Assembly: GCA_015522695.1 (NCBI GenBank)
Contig: WALT01000001.1
Coordinates: 1 to 58,529 of the forward strand
Origin: Nitrososphaerota archaeon
Lineage (GTDB): Archaea; Thermoproteota; Nitrososphaeria; Conexivisphaerales; Conexivisphaeraceae
Reading direction: 5' to 3'
Length of the DNA stretch: 58,529 nt
This document shows, one piece after another, positions 1 through 8,569 of this stretch. Position numbers and translations under genes: made by a program. The notes beneath the pieces are model-generated. The model was not told where the DNA came from. It ran no database searches and saw only the letters and a list, made by a program, of their open reading frames with translations. Position 1 is the stretch's first letter. Every line of letters begins with the position of its first letter.

Positions 1-168
1 CTCATCTTCGACGTTCACGGCCTTTATCCCCGTTCTCGAGGCGACGTTGATCAATTCCCTGTCGGCGCTTAGGAACACACAGCTACCGGAATATGTGCAC
101 GTTTGAATCTGGAGGGCATCTGCCTCGTAAATATGTTCTCTTAGGATTAAAGGCCAAGCCTCGTCAAA
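1..168 (-). pseudogene. PIN-domain (VapC-like) protein, C-terminal fragment, cut by window edge
   Basis: Reading the minus strand in the frame that ends at base 1 gives a stretch of about 55 residues with the familiar C-terminal half of a PIN ribonuclease: EAWPLI, REHIYEADALQI, FLSADRELI and a TGIKAVNV strand. The acidic residues of YEAD and SADRE are those PIN nucleases use for metal binding. The frame is open back to a TAA at 268-270 but holds no ATG, GTG or TTG, and the residues before FFDEAW do not look like the PIN N-terminus with its first catalytic Asp. I read this as a truncated remnant whose last few codons lie left of the window. Family VapC toxins cleave RNA, but this copy should not be active. 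Confidence 0.6.
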
Positions 169-179
169 AAAGGAAATAG

Positions 180-569
180 AAAGGGTGTGTAGAAGTGCTG
201 GAAATAAGATATAGTGATGGAGTAAAATATCTTTTAAATGCGTATAAAAAGGGAGTTGAAGATAGGATTAAGAAAGGATTAGGGTGGGAAGACAAATTAG
301 AGAGTAATAATTTATTTGCGGGGGATTGAGAGAAATTACTTAAGGGCACATGCATTCAGATACTAATTCAAGGAAGAAGTTCTAAGGGCGCAGAGGCTCA
401 GGCAAGAGATATTGAGAAGAAATTTGGGAAATGGAATATTGAGAGCCTGGAGAAAAATCTAGATTCTCTAGAATGTCAGGGAAAAAGAGGAAGAAATTCA
501 AAGAAATTTTATCATATTTTAAAGATGTATTCTATGAGTGAATGTATGATTGAATTACATAAAATGTGA
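180..569 (+). pseudogene. Decayed lysine-rich ORF in AT-rich DNA, one in-frame stop
   Basis: One plus-strand frame stays open from 180 to 569 except for a single TGA at 327-329. The first part reads VLEIRYSDGVKYLLN and continues as a Lys/Glu-rich helix. The second part (about 79 codons) contains AEAQARDIEKKFGKWNIESL. There is no good start codon other than GTG at 195. Base composition is far more AT-rich than the surrounding genes. I do not recognise the family. It may be a degraded acquired gene, possibly what truncated the PIN gene next to it. It could also be chance, since only about 130 codons are involved. Confidence 0.3.
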
Positions 570-1027
570 TGTGAAGGATGTGTATTTAACGTTTCATGTC
601 TCAATATATGCTGAAGCAAAAGTAAGAATATTTAACGTTTCTCTTCCTTTTTAATTTCTTATTCACCTATAAACTCTGGTTTTATTCTATAATATCTCAT
701 ACTCAGTTTATCATTTTTCTTCTTTCTTCTATTTCGTTTCCAAGTTCGAACTTCAAATTTATACTTCAGGCACCACGCCCTAATCCCGATTCGAGTTGTC
801 AAGGCTTAAAGACACGAGGGATGAGATGCTCTGTCTGCTGTGTGGCTGCAAGCCAGGATCTTTCGGTGGCACTGTTGAGGGGACCGGATCGAATATGGAG
901 GAAGCCTCTAGCGAGCTCGCTCTCCATCACCGTCATATCTCGTATTGAAAGTGACCACCTCAAGATTATCGCTATATAATTGAATAATTGAAGTAACATT
1001 TTATAGATTTCTCATTACATGAAAAGC
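570..1027. other. AT-rich intergenic stretch with a G+C-richer island at about 785-985
   Basis: No convincing protein gene is present. Bases 570-770 are very AT-rich. From about 785 to 985 the composition changes to G+C-rich, as seen for RNA genes in thermophiles. A TATA-like ATTTATAC sits at about 756-763, roughly 27 bases upstream of the island. No tRNA, and no SRP or RNase P signature, could be recognised. An unidentified small RNA or a decayed gene are both possible. Confidence 0.3.
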
Positions 1028-1037
1028 TTTTTATATT
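1028..1037 (+). promoter_or_regulatory. TATA box for the PreA-like gene
   Basis: TTTTTATATT is centred about 30 bases before the ATG at 1063. This is the expected archaeal TATA distance if transcription starts at or just before the ATG (leaderless mRNA). No Shine-Dalgarno motif is seen. Confidence 0.55.
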
Positions 1038-1062
1038 CCTTTAACAATAGATCACGTGCAAA

Positions 1063-2379
1063 ATGACAAAATATGATGAGCTAAAAACAACGATCGCTGG
1101 AGTTGAATTTAAAAACCCGTTCATCGTCGGCGTCGGCCCACCTACTAAGAACGCTGAAAAGATAATAAAGATAGCGAAGGGCGGTTGGGCCGGGGCCACC
1201 ACTAAAACCATCATCATCGAGCCGACGAAGGATCCAAGCCCGAGGATGGCAGCAAGGGCTGTGGATGGCCACCTTTTTGCGATGGAAAATATCGAGCTCC
1301 TGACCACGTTCCCCATGTCGGACTGGGAAAAGTGGATTAAGCGGATAAAGGCAGAGGCGCCATCCGACTTCGTGCTCATAGCTAGCATAATGGGCACGCC
1401 AGACCTTGAGACATGGGACGAACCGCTTAAGGTATCACAGGAGGCCGGGGCGGACATGATCGAGCTTAACGTATCATGCCCACATGGCAGCCCGGAACAT
1501 TACATGGGGGCCTATATAGGACAGGATCCGGACCTGACGGCTAGGGTAACGAAGCACGTTAAGAGGGATGCCAAGGTTCCCGTGATCGTGAAGTTTACGC
1601 CCAATGTAACCGATATTAAGCCTATAGCTAAGGCCGCAAATGAAGCGGGCGCGGACGCCTTCACCCTGGCCAACACGCATGGACCCGTAATCATGGGGGT
1701 AGATATCGAAAGGGCTGAACCGATACCTAGCGTCAGGGGCTTTAGCTCACCTGGAGGGATGTCAGGTCCCGCGGTCAAGCCCATAGTATTAAAGCTGATA
1801 GCTGAAACGTTACAAGTGGTCCCAGACGCACAGGTATTCGGGCTCGGCGGCGTCGTATCCTGGTACGACGCGATGGAATATATGATGATAGGGGCCAGGG
1901 CAGTAGAAAGCGTGACGGGAGTGATATGGTATGGAACAGGAATAATCGAAAATCTAATAGATGGAACCCTCGAATTCCTTAAAAGCCATAATTATTCATC
2001 GGTTCAAGACGTAATAGGAAAAGCCTTTTCGAGGCTCAAGGCACACTCCGATCTAAGTTTCGAGAAATGGGCCTCAGCATGGGTCGATCCGGAGAAATGT
2101 ATCGCATGCTCCAGATGCATAGTTGCATGTAGGGATTCAGGAGAGGGTGCCCTATACGTGGATACGGAGAACATGGTAGTGAGGATAGACATCGAAAAAT
2201 GTGGGGGATGCGGCATCTGCCAATACGTATGTCCAACTGGTGCCATAAGGATGGTAGCGAAGGAGGAGGCAGAGAAGATGGAGAAGGAGTTTGAGGTATC
2301 GCCGATTTCGGTGAGGATGCAAAGATATTACTCGAAGTTATATGAAGGGATTAGACCATGCTACCCTCCTATACTATAA
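1063..2379 (+). CDS. Dihydropyrimidine/dihydroorotate dehydrogenase-like flavoprotein with two 4Fe-4S clusters (PreA type)
   Basis: The 438-residue protein has an N-terminal FMN TIM barrel of the class 1 dihydroorotate/dihydropyrimidine dehydrogenase family (about 1-330). It carries the motif NVSCPHG, whose Cys139 matches the active-site Cys of dihydropyrimidine dehydrogenase. A ferredoxin tail follows with two cluster motifs: C346, C349, C352, C356 and C380, C383, C386, C390. The fused architecture matches bacterial PreA and the C-terminal part of DPD, which reduces or oxidises uracil/thymine with electrons passed through Fe-S clusters. No PreT-like NAD(P)H subunit or pyrimidine catabolic gene lies next to it, so its electron partner and exact substrate are unknown. 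It is transcribed alone, with a TATA box about 30 bases upstream of the start. Confidence 0.85.
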   Translation: MTKYDELKTTIAGVEFKNPFIVGVGPPTKNAEKIIKIAKGGWAGATTKTIIIEPTKDPSPRMAARAVDGHLFAMENIELLTTFPMSDWEKWIKRIKAEAPSDFVLIASIMGTPDLETWDEPLKVSQEAGADMIELNVSCPHGSPEHYMGAYIGQDPDLTARVTKHVKRDAKVPVIVKFTPNVTDIKPIAKAANEAGADAFTLANTHGPVIMGVDIERAEPIPSVRGFSSPGGMSGPAVKPIVLKLIAETLQVVPDAQVFGLGGVVSWYDAMEYMMIGARAVESVTGVIWYGTGIIENLIDGTLEFLKSHNYSSVQDVIGKAFSRLKAHSDLSFEKWASAWVDPEKCIACSRCIVACRDSGEGALYVDTENMVVRIDIEKCGGCGICQYVCPTGAIRMVAKEEAEKMEKEFEVSPISVRMQRYYSKLYEGIRPCYPPIL

Positions 2380-2526
2380 TTTTTTAAGCCGTCAAGCCTT
2401 AAAAGATGCATGAGAAGTAAGTACATATTGAGCCCATATCGGTCATCCGGTTATCGGTGATACAATGTTATTGAAGCGGAATGTCACCCAGAGGGGACAT
2501 ATAGGCAGTTCATCGACTGCCAGAGG
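2380..2526. other. Intergenic region with a short hairpin
   Basis: No gene is evident. A 6-bp inverted repeat, GGCAGT/ACTGCC with a 6-base loop, lies at 2504-2521 immediately before the first CRISPR-like repeat. Its role is unknown. Confidence 0.35.
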
Positions 2527-2609
2527 ATTTCAACTTTAGAATTTGGAAACTTGTAGCATAGATTTTGGGATGCCTGTCCCCAAGAAGTTTCAACTTTAGA
2601 ATCGGAAAC
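2527..2609. repeat. Two-copy CRISPR-like repeat (possible array remnant)
   Basis: Two near-identical 23-24 base units lie at 2527-2550 and 2587-2609. Each begins (A/G)TTTCAACTTTAGAAT and ends GGAAAC, differing by one substitution at the 5' end and by TTT versus a shorter TC before GGAAAC. The intervening 36 bases are unique. Repeat length, spacer length and the GTTTCAA...GAAAC shape are those of archaeal CRISPR arrays. No third copy is found one period (about 60 bases) to either side, and no cas genes lie in the window. This is best read as a degenerate relic or a coincidental duplication. Confidence 0.4.
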
Positions 2610-2893
2610 GGCCAACTTGGAGCGTAACTTCACGCCGGTACGCCTTCATCTCAACGCGATCCCTTTCCATATCCACCCATTCAGCCGTATATGTATAATA
2701 ATAGATGATGTCGTTATTCCATTTAATTAATGATATGGGTAATAATATGATAGTCGATAGATAGTTGTGTTGGGATCCGTCTGGATGGATGATCTATATC
2801 ATATCATAATATTATTATGAGCTCGGAACTCCGAAGGATCAACTGAACGGTTCATAAGATCGATTTAACTATGATCGACTGCGATAGTACGAT
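2610..2893. other. Intergenic region upstream of the frameshifted secreted-protein gene
   Basis: No gene is evident. The stretch is partly AT-rich, with alternating TATCATATCATAATATTATT around 2790-2815. A weak TATA-like GATTTAACTA at about 2861-2870 could serve the gene starting at 2894. Confidence 0.3.
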
Positions 2894-3676
2894 GTGTGGC
2901 GGTGGGTCAAAGCAACGGTGATCGCGGCGATCATCATCGCCGTCATACTCGGATCATCTTATTACTATATGTTACGTGTGGCCACGATCGCCGGGAAGTC
3001 CACGACCACGTCCACGGTATCCCCCCCGGTGATGAAACCACCGGTCGAGAGGAAGGTAATCGCCGAGGTTAAGGATTCGACCATCAGCTATAGGGAGGCC
3101 ATAGTATATGAGAAGGGGGTCTTTAGGACCATAGTCGATAGTTGGCGGGAGACATCATCGAATATATCGAACGACGTCGTGAACAGATATGGGCGAAATA
3201 TCAGGATAGTCGATGTGAAATGTCATTACATGGAGGTGAACGACACGGTGACCGTGGAGTTCACGGTCTTGGACAAGGTCTGGACTACCAGCGGTGGAGG
3301 AAGATATGCAGACTTCCTCTGGCTGCTCACCCCCTTGAACCTCGACTTCATAAATAACCATTTCGAGGAGACGAACAAGGGGCTCTTCTGGGAGGGGATG
3401 ATCGACGGCGTGAGGACCAGCGTTGAGGTGCTGTTGCCCCCTCAACCTGTCCCTTACAGGGCATGGCAACAGCCGATAGGCCACTGTCATGGCCATGTCT
3501 GGTGGGGCAAGACCTCTACATCACGTGGATAGCTGGCGATTTTCAGCAAAAGGCAGCCCTCGAGAACACGATGGACGATCATGTTCGACGGCCAGAAGTC
3601 GAGATATCGACATGACAGCTCGAGGTCATGGATCCCTTCGGCGATCATCGCTATCGCGTCCACGGTCCTAGCCTAA
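2894..3676 (+). pseudogene. Membrane-anchored extracytoplasmic protein, apparently frameshifted
   Basis: From a GTG at 2894 the frame gives 212 residues: an N-terminal hydrophobic segment (residues 5-27, VIAAIIIAVILGSSYYYML), a Ser/Thr/Pro linker and a soluble domain, stopping at 3532. The coding pattern continues in other frames. If one G is added to the run at 3504-3507, the frame reads on as GQDLYITWIAGDFQQKAALE. A second shift near 3575-3580 leads into a stretch ending SWIPSAIIAIASTVLA, a likely C-terminal membrane anchor that stops at 3674-3676. The parent protein was therefore probably about 260 residues, held at the membrane at both ends. I do not recognise the family. Either the gene is decaying or there are two indel errors in the sequence. 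Confidence 0.45.
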
Positions 3677-3907
3677 GATTACAGTTTCTCCACCCATCGC
3701 CGGCGATACGTGGAGCTCGTTGGATATTCGGAGGCGCTCACGGATTCCTCATCGTCTTAGATTAGAATTAGATATGTTCAATTTTCATAATCGATATCCT
3801 TTCCTTCCATCGTTCGTCATCTTTTAGTGGATATTCCATGAACAATTATATCGTTCCGTAAATCCTAAGTATTCATCGTTCGATCTCATTTTGACGGAGA
3901 TCGGGGT

Positions 3908-5203
3908 GTGCTGATTGGATTGAGAGGATTCGAAGGTCCAAAACGTCATCTGTATCTGTTGATGATGCTCATCATAGCGCTCATAGTCCTCTCGACGGTT
4001 TTAATGGTCCCCGTCAAGCTCATCGAACCAGACGATGTGACATATTACGTTGCGATGGAGGCGTTTTCCCACGGAAAGATCACGGTTTCTCACTCAGAGC
4101 TCTTAGAACTTCAAAGGGATGTACATTATAAAAATACGGGCAGGCCTGATCATGTAGGCCCACTAGGGGTACAACCGGCGTATGTGAGGATTGGTTTCGA
4201 TAGATACGCCTTGGAGAAGGCTCCAGGCTATCCGTTCATGCTTGCACTCTTTCATGAAATCGGACTTGAGCGGATGATAAACATGGTTCTCGGCCTCATC
4301 GGCCTCATCGTGTTCTACAAATTCATCTCGCTGGAATACGATCCGAGGACGGCCTTCCTTTCGTCCCTGATCCTGCTCTTCAATGCGACCTTCTTGGGGA
4401 TGTTCTACCGGATCTACATGTCGGACTTTTCGAGTATGATGTTCGTGTTGATCGGCGCAGCGCTATATTACATGGGGCTCGAAATGGAAAGCAAGGCACT
4501 AACCGTCCTTTCCGGATTAGCTTTAGGATCGAGCGTCGCCATTAGATATACGAACATCATGATCTACATCGCGCTTTCCCTCTATGTCTCATTGTTTTTA
4601 ATTAAAGGGATGAAGAAGCCGCTCAAATATCTCGAATTGATCATTTTGGGCTCGATTCCTCCTGTGATCCTGCTCATGATATATCATTACATGGTCTTCG
4701 GAGGCCCCTTCACGGTCGGCTATACATATACCATCGGCTATACGAACTTCGCGTTTCAATTCATGTTAAGGGGATGGTGGCATAGGGCCTATTCGATAAT
4801 CATGAGAAACCTCTTGGTCCATCCAAGGCTTATCTTCGAGGGGTTTCCATCGATCTTCCTCCTCCCGGCCGGGCTATACTCCGCGAGGAAAAGTCGCTCG
4901 ATGCCACTTCTATTCCTGTGGTTCTTATCCTACTTTGGGCTGTACTTCCAATACGGTTGGTTGCGCTCGGATTCCTACATATTCCAGATGCGATTTTATC
5001 TCCCCTTCGCCCCAGCGCTCGCAGCTTTAGCAGGCATCTTGATGGCCAAGCTCCTGGATGAAAACGTACCCAATGAGGTTAAGGTGCTGGGTTACACGAT
5101 CTTCGTCTTCATATCGCTTGTAGACGTATTTTCATTTTCGGGTTTCGTGGCCCATTACGTCCTCAATCTCGGGCTCCCGATACCTCCTCCATTTAGGCCC
5201 TGA
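3908..5203 (+). CDS. GT-C fold membrane glycosyltransferase (PMT/ArnT-like)
   Basis: The 431-residue protein has about 10 membrane segments. After the first one comes LIEPDDVTYY, an acidic motif in the first external loop typical of GT-C glycosyltransferases that take sugar from a lipid phosphate donor. The loop also carries EKAPGYPFMLAL, as in the dolichyl-phosphate-mannose/ArnT families (GT39, GT83 and relatives). The predicted role is transfer of a sugar onto protein, lipid or glycan on the outer face of the membrane. The start is GTG 3908, preceded by a GGAG-like sequence. It stands alone, close to a predicted surface protein gene, which fits a surface-glycosylation island. The exact donor and acceptor cannot be read from the sequence. 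Confidence 0.65.
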   Translation: MLIGLRGFEGPKRHLYLLMMLIIALIVLSTVLMVPVKLIEPDDVTYYVAMEAFSHGKITVSHSELLELQRDVHYKNTGRPDHVGPLGVQPAYVRIGFDRYALEKAPGYPFMLALFHEIGLERMINMVLGLIGLIVFYKFISLEYDPRTAFLSSLILLFNATFLGMFYRIYMSDFSSMMFVLIGAALYYMGLEMESKALTVLSGLALGSSVAIRYTNIMIYIALSLYVSLFLIKGMKKPLKYLELIILGSIPPVILLMIYHYMVFGGPFTVGYTYTIGYTNFAFQFMLRGWWHRAYSIIMRNLLVHPRLIFEGFPSIFLLPAGLYSARKSRSMPLLFLWFLSYFGLYFQYGWLRSDSYIFQMRFYLPFAPALAALAGILMAKLLDENVPNEVKVLGYTIFVFISLVDVFSFSGFVAHYVLNLGLPIPPPFRP

Positions 5204-5639
5204 TAGATCCTTGAAAGCTTGGATCGATATTTCACGTGATCACCGGTTGGGGATCAGCCGGCCGATCTACCATCCCTGAAATATCCACCTCACAGCCGTG
5301 GATGTCGTTCAGATCTGGGTGTGATACGAGCTGAAGCCCTCCCATATCGAGCAGAAATCTTCGACCATCGGATCCACCCACGTGTGAGGACGATCTTCAT
5401 CGGTCTGCACTCGACCAGGATAGGATGAGTACTGGAGGAAGACATCCTGTTCTGTGTTGAAGTGTTTCCCCTCCCTTGTGATGGCGTCATCCGACAGAAC
5501 TAAAATTGATCGTCAGGCATAACTCTCTGGGTTTTCGTGCTATTATCCTCCTCGTTAGACGCGTCGTTAACGATGTGCGAAAGAACAGCAATATTAATAA
5601 GCGAGTTAACTATGTGCCATAAGGGGGTGATGCGATAAA
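5204..5639. other. Intergenic region with the promoter and RBS of the radical SAM gene
   Basis: No supported gene lies in 5204-5580. A TATA-like AATATTAATAAG at about 5588-5599 and a strong Shine-Dalgarno sequence GGGGGTGATG at 5623-5632 precede the ATG at 5640. This gene, unlike many others here, seems to have a leader. Confidence 0.45.
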
Positions 5640-7529
5640 ATGGAGACAATAACGGAGGCACATGTCGATATTTTGGGAAATATCCCTTGGAGATTTGAAA
5701 GAATTTCAAATACATCGATAAATAGATTATGGGAGGAGGCCCCAATGATATATAAAATCCTGATGGAATCCAGCAGTTTGGAGGAAGCCAGGAGGAAGCT
5801 ATATCTATACCTTAACGATTTGGAATGGAAACTTCGCGACGGCGCGATACGTTCCCATCCGCTCGATAGGGCGTTGGCCCTCGATGCGATCAGGGTCTTT
5901 AAGAATATATTATCCAGACAGAACGAGAAGATAGCTACGTTCAGCACGCTCGAATATCTGTACAGGCTGGCCAAGGAACCGCGCGGCATTTGGAACGATG
6001 TGGGAATGGGGTTCATCGAGGAGTTCAGACATCTGTTCAAGGCCGTGCACGCTAAGGCTGGTTATTCAGACGGTTGGATGAAGGCGACGCCCGGCGAGGT
6101 AACCACCAGCGAGTTCCTCAGGAAACATGGCCGTGAGGCTGCCCTGATGAGATCCAAATATCTCGATAGCATGGCGTCCAAGGTCAGACGATATCTCAAC
6201 AGACACACCCTTGGATTGGACCCGAAGGTTATAGAGAAGAGGAAGAAGAACAGACAGAAGATACTCGAGCACTTCGGGGCAAAGCTGGACGATTGGTACG
6301 ATTACCGCTGGCAGTTCAAGAACATATTCAAGGAGCTCAAACACGTCGAGGATCTGAAGTCCCTAGTGCCGCTGACGGAGGAAGACATCGTGAACATCAC
6401 GCGCGCGATCGAGAACAGGATACCATTCGGGATAACGCCATATTATCTATCGCTGTTCGACTTCGAGCGAAGCGATAGGAGATATGATCCTCAGGTCCGT
6501 TCACAGGTCATACCACCGACATGGTATGTAGATACGATGATCAAACACAGAAAGGAGAGATTCTATGTCTTCGATTTCATGAGGGAAGCCGATACGACCC
6601 CAGAGGATCTCATCACCAGGAGATACCCCTTCATAGCGATCCTTAAGGCGGCCGATACATGTCCGCAGATCTGCGTCTACTGCCAGAGGAACTGGGAGAT
6701 AGAGTCGGCGTTGAATCCTCGGGGTTTCGTGCCCATGACCAAGATCGAGGAGGCGCTCGAGTGGTTCGAGGAACACGACGCCATGATGGACGTCCTGATA
6801 ACGGGGGGCGACCCCGGTATACTCGGCGAGAGGAAGCTCAAGAAGATCGTTGGGAGGCTCAGCGAGTTCGACCACGTCAAGAACATAAGGATAGGTAGCC
6901 GCATAGTTGTGACGATACCCATGAAGGTGACGGACGGTTTCGCAGAACTTCTCGGCAGTTATATAGAATCGGGGAAGAGGAACATAGCGTTCGTCACCCA
7001 TGTGGAGAGCGCTGAGGAGGTGACTCCGGATATGGCATCGGCCGTCGATAGGCTCAGGAAGAACGGGGTGTACGTGTACAATCAACAGGTGTACACGTTC
7101 GAGACGAGCAGGCGCTTCCAATATGTGCTTACCAGGATAGCGCTCAAGTCGATCGGAATAGATCCCTACTATTCCTTCTACCCGAAGGGCAAGTTCGAAC
7201 AGAGGGATTACCTGGTCCCGGTCGCCAGGCTGGCACAGGAGAGAAAGGAGGAGGCTAGGCTCCTCCCGGGTGCGCTCAGGACGGACGAGTTCGTGTTCAA
7301 CGTCCCGGCCTTGGGTAAAAACCACATCAGGGCATACCAGGACCGTGAGCTAATAGCGATAACGCCGAGATACGGTAACAGGGTTTACCTATGGCATCCG
7401 TGGGAGAAGGGGATAGCGCCCGTCGAGCCGTGGCCTTACGTCGATGTCCCCATATACGACTATTTGAAGAGGCTTGAGGAAAGGGGAGAGGATCCAGGGG
7501 AATACGAAACGATCTGGTATTACTACTGA
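5640..7529 (+). CDS. KamA-family radical SAM/PLP protein (lysine 2,3-aminomutase-like), long form
   Basis: The protein has 629 residues. Residues 1-300 are a mostly helical extension absent from classical lysine 2,3-aminomutase. The radical SAM core follows, with the cluster motif CPQICVYC (C341, C345, C348) and the ITGGDPGI segment characteristic of KamA relatives. Near the C-terminus the motif FNVPALGKNHI supplies a Lys (K560) at the place where KamA binds PLP. The likely reaction is a radical 1,2-amino shift on an amino acid. Lysine to beta-lysine is the best-known case, but the divergent PLP motif and long N-terminal domain leave the substrate open. It converges with livM, overlapping it by 7 bases. 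A strong Shine-Dalgarno sequence and the conserved family length support the ATG start. Confidence 0.75.
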   Translation: METITEAHVDILGNIPWRFERISNTSINRLWEEAPMIYKILMESSSLEEARRKLYLYLNDLEWKLRDGAIRSHPLDRALALDAIRVFKNILSRQNEKIATFSTLEYLYRLAKEPRGIWNDVGMGFIEEFRHLFKAVHAKAGYSDGWMKATPGEVTTSEFLRKHGREAALMRSKYLDSMASKVRRYLNRHTLGLDPKVIEKRKKNRQKILEHFGAKLDDWYDYRWQFKNIFKELKHVEDLKSLVPLTEEDIVNITRAIENRIPFGITPYYLSLFDFERSDRRYDPQVRSQVIPPTWYVDTMIKHRKERFYVFDFMREADTTPEDLITRRYPFIAILKAADTCPQICVYCQRNWEIESALNPRGFVPMTKIEEALEWFEEHDAMMDVLITGGDPGILGERKLKKIVGRLSEFDHVKNIRIGSRIVVTIPMKVTDGFAELLGSYIESGKRNIAFVTHVESAEEVTPDMASAVDRLRKNGVYVYNQQVYTFETSRRFQYVLTRIALKSIGIDPYYSFYPKGKFEQRDYLVPVARLAQERKEEARLLPGALRTDEFVFNVPALGKNHIRAYQDRELIAITPRYGNRVYLWHPWEKGIAPVEPWPYVDVPIYDYLKRLEERGEDPGEYETIWYYY

Positions 7530-8569
7530 GGCCGAGCGGCCTTCCCCATCAATTTTTTTGCCAAAATCATGGGGGTCTTAGCCGGTCTCTCCGGCAGGAG
7601 ACCCTCAGGCTTCTTCATCAAGATGTACATCAAGAGGATCCCGAACACTATATATGCGACGTAGGATGAGCTCGTGGTCAGCGGAAGCAGGTCCTTGAAC
7701 TGTAATATCAACCTCTCCGAGATTATGTATACGAACGAGCCGACGAGCACCCCCAGGTTGTTTCCAGCCCCTCCCATGACGACCATCATCAGGACTATGA
7801 ACGTGACGACCGGTTGAAATGCGGCATCGGAGATGTACATGGTGTAGAACGAGTAGAGGACCCCGGCATATGCGGCGATCATGGAGCCCATGACGAGGGC
7901 CAACATCTTGTAGTATGGCACGTCCTTCCCCAGTGCAGAGGCCGCAAGCTCGTTCTCCCTTATCGCCCTGAGGACCCTTCCCAGAGGGGATTCGGATATC
8001 CTCTCGACCAGGAGATAGACCAGCAACAGGGAAACCCCCATGATGATCAAGTATCCTGACTCGCGCAATCCATAGCCATTCAACCAGACGAAGAGATCCG
8101 GCACGGCGGTTCCATGGGCCCCACATATTATCGGCTCATATACCCTCCCTATGACCCTCACCAGCTCGCTCGCCGCTATCAGCGTTATCGCTAGGTAGTC
8201 CTCCCTCAACCGTATGGCTGGATATGTCGTGAGATATCCGAGCAACCCCCCTATCCCCACGGCGATCACGGCGATGATCAGGAAGAGCGTTATCGCCAAG
8301 GGGGGGTTACCCATCGCGACCGCTGTATAGTGGGATATTATGCGGGGTTCACAATGTGAGGCTATCATCTCCCCCAGGAACACAGCGGTCAGCCTGGACG
8401 TAGCTGCTCCCACGGTGAATGCGCCGGCGGCGAAGAACAGTGCCTTACCGAGGTTCGGGAGTCCTCCGAATCCATATTCCACGTTCAGGCTCAGGGAGAG
8501 TATGCCGTATATGAAGAAGAACGCCGCCACGTCCTCGATGAACGCTATGAAGTTAAACCCGACGACCAA
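7523..8569 (-). CDS. livM: Branched-chain amino acid ABC transporter permease LivM
   Basis: The 348-residue protein has about 8-9 membrane segments. It contains the LivM/LivH signature helix LREDYLAITLIAASELVRV and the cytoplasmic coupling loop ESPLGRVLRAIRENELAASALG, which docks onto the ATPases. It pairs with LivH to form the channel that brings Leu/Ile/Val or related amino acids across the membrane. The ATG at 8569 lies 17 bases inside the end of livH, so the two are translationally coupled. Its 3' end overlaps the convergent radical SAM gene. Other substrates (short amides, urea) occur in this family. Confidence 0.88.
   Translation of the reverse strand: MVVGFNFIAFIEDVAAFFFIYGILSLSLNVEYGFGGLPNLGKALFFAAGAFTVGAATSRLTAVFLGEMIASHCEPRIISHYTAVAMGNPPLAITLFLIIAVIAVGIGGLLGYLTTYPAIRLREDYLAITLIAASELVRVIGRVYEPIICGAHGTAVPDLFVWLNGYGLRESGYLIIMGVSLLLVYLLVERISESPLGRVLRAIRENELAASALGKDVPYYKMLALVMGSMIAAYAGVLYSFYTMYISDAAFQPVVTFIVLMMVVMGGAGNNLGVLVGSFVYIISERLILQFKDLLPLTTSSSYVAYIVFGILLMYILMKKPEGLLPERPAKTPMILAKKLMGKAARPQ

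Noticed and set aside
2504-2521. Small hairpin as a riboswitch or terminator
   Set aside because: It is only a 6-bp stem, without a T-run or a gene at a suitable distance, so I record it as structure only.
6501-7325. 274-codon open frame antisense to the KamA-like gene
   Set aside because: It is a shadow of a well-supported gene on the other strand, with no family signature.
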